Positions 57,403 to 64,000 of a stretch of 64,000 bases of DNA are shown here, one piece after another. Source of the DNA: Halocafeteria seosinensis. Lineage: Eukaryota > Sar > Bigyra > Bicosoecida. Below the pieces are notes generated by a model. The model saw nothing but the letters and a program-made list of their open reading frames with translations. It ran no database searches and had not been told where the DNA came from. Location of the stretch: NCBI GenBank assembly GCA_001687465.1, contig LVLI01000305.1, forward strand, positions 124,001 to 188,000. Reading direction: 5' to 3'. Both the position numbers and the translations under genes were made by a program. Numbering within the stretch: the first letter of the stretch is position 1; each line of letters opens with the position of its first letter.

Positions 57403-59883
57403 TTACATAATCACACAATTCTGGTTTTGGTTTTGAGCTTGACCCTCCCTAATTCGAGCAGGAGTACCAGGTGCCCCAGGCTGCACGGGTACACCATCCA
57501 CCATGCTCACTTCCCTGCCTTCATCATCAAGTAGGACGGCCTTATCCCCTTGATTGTTCCAGATATATCTGGAGGTCCAGTACAAATGCCGAGGTGGGTC
57601 CTCCATACTTGCAGCGCCCGGACCAGACCAAACAGTGACAGTCTCCCCAGGTTGCAAGACAAAGTTATCCGGAAACCTAAAGGTCTGTTCACCTATGTCG
57701 CTGCGAAGCGACCATCCATCCATGTTCAACGGTTCCTCCAAGCGGTTCTCAACAGACACCTTCTCTTCCACAAGATCAACACTAAAGCCCGTCCCTTGCC
57801 GCAATTGTTCATCTGCCGGTTCTAAGCCTTCTTCAGTCATTTCTACACTGTCAACACTTGAGGATCTGCTGCGAGTCTGTGGAATATGGGTATCGTGCGT
57901 GCGGCTACGTCGTGCGTAGCCGGCGCGTTTCTTCGAAGAGCTTTGCCTCGTCTGTCTCCTCGTAGTTGGACGACTAGGAGAAGCAGCCGTGTCTACATCG
58001 TCGGCGCCGGCATCCTCCTCGTCATCGGCAACGTCGCCTTGCTCGGAAGCTTCGTCTCGAGTACTCTGCTTACGGCTTTTCCTTGCAGCCTCGCTATGAG
58101 AAGCAGTGGCTCTTGTTCTCTTTCTTGTCGATGACGACGACATCTCTAAGCTGCTACTGCTAAACTGTTCCGTGGATTCAATATGAGAGATTCTATCCGA
58201 CGCGGACCGTGGAGCTGGTGCGTTCGACACCTCCTCAGCAGCGCGTTCAATCTCCTCGCGGGCTGCAGCAGCACGCCCTGTTCTATCTGGAACATATTCT
58301 GTGTTTCCCCCGAGCAAGGGACGACTATTGGGACTTTGCAGGTTATAGTAGTTTTCCTCATCCTCCAGGATGCGGCGGTAGTGATCGATCTCTGCATCAA
58401 GGTTAATCTTGACATCCATCAGTTCATTGAATTCATCCTGAGTTGCTTCCTTGGCCTCGCGTTCAGCCGCCACTTGAGCTTGAAGTCGCTTGAGAGATTG
58501 ATGGTATTCATCTTCAGCCGATAGTAGCTGCTCTTCTGCCTTCTTCAGCTTCCCTTGGAGAACGTTTACATACTGCTGATGCTTCTGCTCGGTGTCTCGC
58601 ATTTCATTCCATTCTGATCGCAAACGTTCGCTTTCTTCCCGCGCCGACTCTACGCGATCATGTAATTGACCGATTTCGTCTTCGTACTGTTGGCGCAAGT
58701 CTACCTCTAGCTGCTCTAGCTTCTCATTCAAATATTTCTCCCAATCTTCTCGAGCCTTTTGCAGCTGCGTTTTTGCTCTAGCTTGTGCATCCGCCAACTC
58801 AGTATCATACCGTTGTTTCAGGTCATTCCGCTCCGTTTCAAGGGATTCTCTTCTCGATTTTTCTCTTTGAAGCCTGCGATAAACGAGGTAAGCGAAGGTC
58901 AATGGGAGGTCGGCTGTGAAACGCTCAAGTATCCACTTACTCGTTGTTGACTTCCGTCTTCTCGCTAAGTGCTTGTTCCAATTGATCCCGGAGTTGTTCA
59001 GCATTGTCTTCCGCGCTAGCAAGACGGTTCTTCAGATGTTTCACTTCCTCCTCCAGCTCACGGGCTCTTTCACGATACTGGTTTCTATCACGCTTTATCT
59101 GAGCATAGTCATGGGTCTCCTGTCTGAGTTTCTCCAAGTCAGCTTCCGCTCTTTCAGCCCTGTTCTGCTCTTCTCGTGACTCTCTTCTAGCTTCCTCGAG
59201 GGACTTCGTCAACTCCTGGACCTGTTCCTCATGTTCTTCTGTAAACCGGCTGAACTTTTCGTTGTATTCCTCTATCGTTGTATTGACCTGTTCAGCGAGT
59301 CTATCACGTTCATCTCGAAGAGCTTTGTGGAAAGATACTGGAGTTCAATAAAGTATACAACGGATAGAATCGTATACGGTTACCGCCCGTCGAAGTGAAG
59401 GTTGAGTCACATACCATAGTTTTCCAAACGAGTATTCAAATGTTGCAGATCCTGCTGCTCTTTGGCGCGTGAAGGCTTGTGCGGAGTCGGTGTTTTCCCT
59501 CGCAGACTGCCCACGCTGCTCCGACGTTGCTCAGTAGTCTCTGAGCGCTCGGTGCCCGGAGTGTGCCTTGCCCAGGCACCCGAGGAGGAGCTATTAGGCC
59601 CTAACGAATGACCTCTACGAGTGGTCGTCGTGGTGCTGGTCCTCCTCACAGAGCTTGAATGATGCTCTTCCTCATGAGTGGCTTTGCGCGATGAAGAGCC
59701 AGCGGAGGCGCTCTTCTTGACGGACGATTGCTGCTGTCTTGTTTGAGGAGGGCTAACCATGGCCGTATCTTCGGACCCCTCCTCTGCTGTACCGACATCT
59801 CTTTCAGTATTTGCATTATTTTCAGCCTCGGATTCCTCTGCAGCTTTGCGCTGAGCGCGTTTCTGCTTTCGCTTGGATGGCAT
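57403..59883 (-). CDS. Lamin-type intermediate filament protein with LTD and CaaX box
   Basis: Exons 59883-59415, 59337-58941 and 58873-57403 (introns 77 and 67 bp) give 778 aa. The disordered head contains basic KRKQKRAQRK (4-13) and TPTPHKP (131-137), a proline-directed site just before the rod. The rod covers about 141-462: it opens with KEQQDLQHLNTRLENYV, matching the coil 1A start consensus, and ends with the helix termination motif LMDVKINLDAEIDHYRRILE (441-460). An SP site (469-470) follows directly. The tail has basic clusters (RKRTR near 540, KKRAGYARR near 605) suited to nuclear import. The lamin-tail Ig-like domain lies at about 651-748 (NMDGWSLRSD, FVLQPGETVTVWSGPGAAS, RYIWNNQGDKAVLLDDEG). 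The protein ends CVIM (775-778), a farnesylation CaaX box. All lamin hallmarks are in order, so a nuclear-envelope lamina role is inferred. Confidence 0.95.
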
Positions 59884-61241
59884 CGTATTTGGAGCGTCTA
59901 TTTTCCGTTGCCTGACCTCTGGCTTTCAAAAAATCGCGCGCCAAACAGACGAATATTCGGGCACAGATATGTGAACACACGGAATATCGTTTGAGAAAGG
60001 ACGATCTTCTAAAAAGCAACTTTGCGGGCTGCTCAAAGGCTGATACTGGTCAACAAACCACCAAATAAAAGAGCTTTGTACTGTCTTCTTTCTACCTTCT
60101 AGCGGGGCGGGATTCGTCCCGGCTGCCGGCCCGGCATACGCGGAGTCAGTGGGCCACTGGGTTACCAGTCTGGGTACTCTTTCCGGGCGAAAGTTCCAAT
60201 CCACTCAGAGCACTTTCTGAAGTGACTTAGGCTCTCTGCCCTCTCTATAGTCGGACTTCGTCCGAAAGTATATTACCTATTAGGCTGTTTAACGCATTAG
60301 TAGAACGAAACTGAAAAGGGGAAGCGGAAGTACACAGTTCAGCAGTCCGCAGTGGAAGTCATCTTAATAATGTTATTGCCTAAAAGAAGCAAAATACCTC
60401 GCTGAGGCTGGGATATAAGAAAGGGTAAAGTGGCTCTGAAGCAGAGAAGTTTGGTTGTTCTACAAGACAGACTGTAGGCGCACTAACAGTTGTTACCGCG
60501 CTTGAAGAGATTCGGGACGAGAATTCCATTCATTATCTTAAGAATATAACGAAATGATGCATTCGTTTTAACTGATCGAACACACACGCCATGCTATTAC
60601 AGATCATGGGTGAATCTGCTGCTTACATGTATGAGGCCTCGAGGAATCAAGCGATAGACCTTCCCTAACTTCCTCTCAATATAATACGTTCCCTATTTTA
60701 TTTGTGTCTCATAATTGCTGTACAGCTCTTCCACACAAGAAAGTTATACATGGTGGTACATACAGATGAAGATATAACGATATCATATCCTTTCCTGTGG
60801 AAATTGCAACCGGAACCTGCCGCACTGTATCTCATCTCATATCGTACCACATGGTACCTTCAGTGTGCCACCACATGGCATTGTAAACAATGGCAATTCG
60901 TCATACCGTTGTACAGTTCTGGTACAGAGCGTTTGTAACAAAGGGTACCATATTACAATTTGATAACTTCAAATGGTATGCTGTCAACCTTGACCATACA
61001 TCAGTGAAGTGGACGATGGTGGTACCACCCTCATGCTCATGAGCCACCAGCCGCAGACACTGCTACATTTACTCACAACTGATTCCATGGTACTCACTAC
61101 AGTATCTCTAATCAACACACACAGATCTCTAAGCAGTATCCTGTGAAGTTCAAGCAGTGGGGACTGGCTACGCTTGTTGGTGGTTGTCTAAGAGCCAGGG
61201 TTGGCTGTTGGTTCGGCAAATGGACCTAAAAATTGCATCTA
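59884..61241. other. Divergent intergenic region, lamin / ASH2
   Basis: 1,358 bp. It contains a GC-rich island (60100-60200) inside otherwise AT-rich DNA, and GTAC-containing words around 60845-60955. A tRNA T-arm-like string in the island was examined and rejected. No gene supported. Confidence 0.5.
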
Positions 61242-63036
61242 ATGGCATCTTCTCCTGCTACTGTCAGCCTGGCGGCACCGACAAGCATGTCGCAGAATGG
61301 CACCACGCCTACAGGACGATCTGGGGATGCAGGTGGGCTGGGGGCTACAGCTAATGGAACAAGCACTGCCAGTAGTATGGAGGATGTCTCTCCCGCAAGC
61401 GCCGGTACTACGCCAGCACGACGAGGAGTGTTGTCCAAAAAGAAAAGCAGAGCGCCGCCCAAGTTTTTCAAACCCTACACGGTCCCGGATTCACCCGAAG
61501 CCATGCGCACTATTGAGGCTGTTTCCTGCTCATCAAATACAGAGACAACTACCACCAATGGGGTGGAACTTACCCCGGAGAAAGTGACAGTGGCTTCCTT
61601 AGGAACCAGGGAGACTGCTGGCGCTTTTCAACCGGGAACCGCAACAGTAGCTTCTAGTGAAGTGTCTAGCATCCGGGAAGCTCCCCAGGCGCAGGAAACA
61701 GCAATGACGTCGTCACAAACCAGCGAAGTAACTGTTAGCGGTCAAGCGTCTCATACGGTAGAAACTGCAGTGGCATCGTCAGTCCCTGACGATGCCACTC
61801 AAGCCATGACTGCCGCTTCAGATACGGATACCACCGCAGCTTCTGGGACTAATTCGTCCATGACGACGACAGACAGCAACACTACACACGAGGGGAGCTC
61901 ATTGGGAAAACGAGATCATGGTTCTTCAGCGGAGAAGACCGAGGGCGAAAGCGCTGTAGACAGGTGAGCAGACGAAATAAACAGGTCGGGTTTCGACTGT
62001 TTAGCCCTTACGTAGTGGTGATTATAAATGCAGATATCGCTGTAAAAAGAGTAAAGCTGAGCAAAGTACCGAGTTAGTTCATTTTCGGAACGAGGACGTG
62101 CAGAGTGGTATGGAGATATCCATGCAAGATACGGTATTGTCTTGTTTGAAGGTGCGTATACACTGGGGTACTCGTTTTCAAAGTGGTGTTATATTCTACT
62201 AGGAATGGGACAAACAGGGACATCGAATGGCTCGAAGTAGTCATGCCGTACTTCGAGGTAGTGGGTGCTGGTATTTTGAATTCGAAATACTACCTACACA
62301 CTATAGAGTCCGCGAAAAGGTCAGCAGCGGAGATAAGACCAACGAGGCGAATTCAGCTCGCATTACTATGCAACAAATTGGTCAAGTTCGAGTGGGACTA
62401 GCGACGAATAAAGCCGATGTGAACTGCTCAGTTGGGTTCGACGGTCATTCGTGGAGCATCAGAGGACAGAATGGCTCGAAAGTTCACCAGGGTGCTCGCA
62501 TCCCTTACGGCGATCCTTTACGTAAGTTGTGTGTGTGTGCACATATATATATCAACAACCATTTTGTACGCGTATGTTTAATGGTACTTCCGTTGGCAGA
62601 AGCTGGAGATGTTGTTGGTTGTGTACTCTTTGTAGGAGCCCCCGATTCCAATCACCACAACGAGGAGCAGTCGTTTGAGTGCAGTCTGACCGCATCAGAG
62701 ACACCGTACCTACGGTTGAGCAACTCAGATACAGGGACTGTTCACTCCCACTCTAGAACATTGCCAGTTCGCTCTTATGTTAGGTTTTATATCAACGGCA
62801 AAGATCAAGGGATTGCATTTGTGAATCTTACAGATGCACAAAAGTACTACGCAGCTGCTTCTTGCTACTTGGGTGGCAGTGTAAGATTGAACGGTGGTCC
62901 CCACTTCACTTTTCCACCGCCGACCTACGAGAGTACGATAGTACATGCAGCGAGGATGGAGGACGGGTCCATAAACTACCAGAAGGATATATGGCCCCAG
63001 GTGTGGACACCTCTGAGTGACTCTAATACCGAGTAA
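61242..63036 (+). CDS. ASH2: ASH2/Bre2-type SPRY protein, COMPASS histone H3K4 methyltransferase subunit
   Basis: Exons 61242-61963, 62034-62151, 62203-62521 and 62600-63036 (introns 70, 51 and 78 bp) give 531 aa. The N-terminal ~245 residues are Ser/Thr/Ala-rich and disordered, with one basic patch (KKKSRAPPKFFKPYTVPD). The rest is an ASH2-type SPRY domain: HAVLRGSGCWYFEFEIL, VRVGLATNKADVNCSVGFDG, SWSIRGQNGSKVHQG, DVVGCVLFVG, FYINGKDQGIAFVNL, YYAAASCYLGGSVRLNGGPHFTFPPP. In COMPASS complexes this domain works with RbBP5 to stimulate MLL/Set1. No PHD or winged-helix region is visible, so it resembles yeast Bre2 more than animal ASH2L. It converges with the eS10 gene (134 bp). Confidence 0.9.
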
Positions 63037-63170
63037 ACGCGACATTTGTGCGTTTTATGTATTCATATGTTTGAAAGGATATCTGTTGCTAGTTGTCCCC
63101 TAGTCATTCCCGAGATCATCAAGAAAATATCGTAATTTACAATTTCATGTGTACTAACAGGTGTTAAAAC

Positions 63171-63871
63171 TTATGCTCCACGGCCAATGCCTCCACCTCT
63201 TCTGTAGTCACCACCACCGAACTTAGGACGGAACTCTCCTGAAGGAGCACCTTTATCACCGCGGCCAAAGCCACCACCGCGGCCTCCACCTTCTTGGCGT
63301 TCACCTCCAGGGCGGGCTGCTTTGGTTGTGGGCCTCATCAGAGTTGCCGGCTGGATTTCGCTAGGCAAAGCAAGGTAATTACGAAGGTATTCGATTCCTT
63401 CATCAGTGAGAAAGTAGTAAAACCAGCGCCAGTTGTAGATCAAACGGACGTATCCTCTGGAGTTTAATGACTTCATCACTTGCATCACATGCAGATTAGG
63501 TACCTTGCATTCTGCGTGGACCTCTTTGGAAGGGTCTTTCTTCACAGCAAGTGCTCCCTCTGCAAAAAAAATCCAACACCGACCGACGAAACGTGAGTTA
63601 TACCGATACTATAAGAAGAATCCAGGGTATGTCTGTCATGAAGATGCTGGTGGAATCATCGGCGATATTTACTCCGATTAATACCACTACGGAACGACTT
63701 GTGCCCTTGCCATCAACCCTCTTTTCTTTCCATCTTCGGCCGATTTCGCCGGCAAAAAGCTACCACCACTGGGACACATAGAGGCACACTACACGCTAGG
63801 GGAGTTTGCCATAACTTACCTCTAAAGAGGGTAGAGTAGATAGCTACCCAATGAGACTTCGGCATAAACAT
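63171..63871 (-). CDS. RPS10: Ribosomal protein eS10
   Basis: Exons 63871-63820 and 63559-63171 flank a 260-bp intron, giving 146 aa. The small first exon encodes MFMPKSHWVAIYSTLFR and continues after the splice with EGALAVKKD, the normal eS10 start. The winged-helix core is clear: NLHVMQVMKSLNSRGYVRLI, NWRWFYYFLTDEGIEYLRNY and LPSEIQPATLMRPT. The C-terminus is Gly/Arg-rich. The protein sits in the 40S head near the mRNA entry/beak region. Its intron is by far the longest in the window, as is common for ribosomal protein genes. Confidence 0.97.
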
Positions 63872-64000
63872 CTTGGTCTGCTTGTGGGGTGGGAAACAGT
63901 GAAGATTTCAATCAAATAAACGGACTCTCTCTATCTTCAATCTGCACAGATGAAACCATAATCAGTGAATAAACATATGGTGGAGAATTCGTATCGTATG
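63872..64000. other. 5' flank of eS10 to window end
   Basis: 129 bp, presumably 5' UTR and promoter of eS10. A CTCTCTCTATC pyrimidine run at 63925-63935 is present on the + strand. Nothing else seen. Confidence 0.4.

Noticed and set aside
60100-60200. GC-rich island with a tRNA T-arm-like CGGGACGAATCCCG on the minus strand
   Set aside because: The loop is too short, and no D arm or acceptor pairing is present at the required distance.
63560-63819. C/D-box snoRNA in the eS10 intron
   Set aside because: A GATGAT string exists, but no D box or terminal stem could be paired, so it is only noted as a long intron.

Overview
This is a nuclear segment of a gene-dense eukaryotic genome. I count 25 protein-coding genes in 64 kb. 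I placed 45 GT-AG introns; one of them (72 bp, in frame, in the TBC gene) is only a candidate. Most introns are 51-98 bp, with consensus donors such as GTAAGT, GTACGT, GTATGT and GTGAGT; the single exception is 260 bp. Exon joins were checked by hand: each spliced CDS is a multiple of three and gives uninterrupted family motifs. The compact layout suggests a unicellular eukaryote. I cannot place the lineage from sequence alone, and I see no rRNA, tRNA, CRISPR or intact mobile element.

Layout. 1-13.3 kb: 3' end of a membrane protein gene (+), VPS53 (+), then two tandem CSC1/OSCA-like (DUF221) channel genes (-). 13.7-33.2 kb: an almost strictly strand-alternating run of a small unknown gene (+), a DHHC-type acyltransferase with an altered motif (-), SF3B5 (+), ALG12 (-), an unknown basic protein (+), an unknown 627-aa protein (-), RPB6 (+), a TBC protein lacking both catalytic fingers (-), a PH/coiled-coil protein (+) and a type I methionine aminopeptidase (-). 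33.2-42 kb: a sparse interval, a membrane RING-H2 protein (-), a small ankyrin protein with one repeat per exon (+) and a NEK-like kinase ending in a CaaX box (+). 42-50 kb: an intronless 2,676-aa SWR1-type remodeller fused to WW, F-box-like and beta-helix modules. 50-64 kb: long-chain acyl-CoA synthetase (-), UDP-glucose 4-epimerase (+), WDR83 (-), a polyQ protein (+), a metazoan-style lamin with lamin-tail domain and CaaX box (-), an ASH2/Bre2-type SPRY protein (+) and ribosomal protein eS10 (-).

The genes do not form one pathway. Themes are chromatin and nucleus (SWR1-like, ASH2, lamin, RPB6, SF3B5), membrane traffic (VPS53, TBC, DHHC, PH) and lipid or sugar metabolism (LACS, GALE, ALG12). 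Two proteins, the lamin and the kinase, end in Met-type CaaX boxes predicting farnesylation. The most unusual items are the SWR1/F-box/beta-helix fusion, the complete lamin architecture in a compact genome, the CaaX kinase, and two enzymes of well-known families whose diagnostic catalytic residues are changed.
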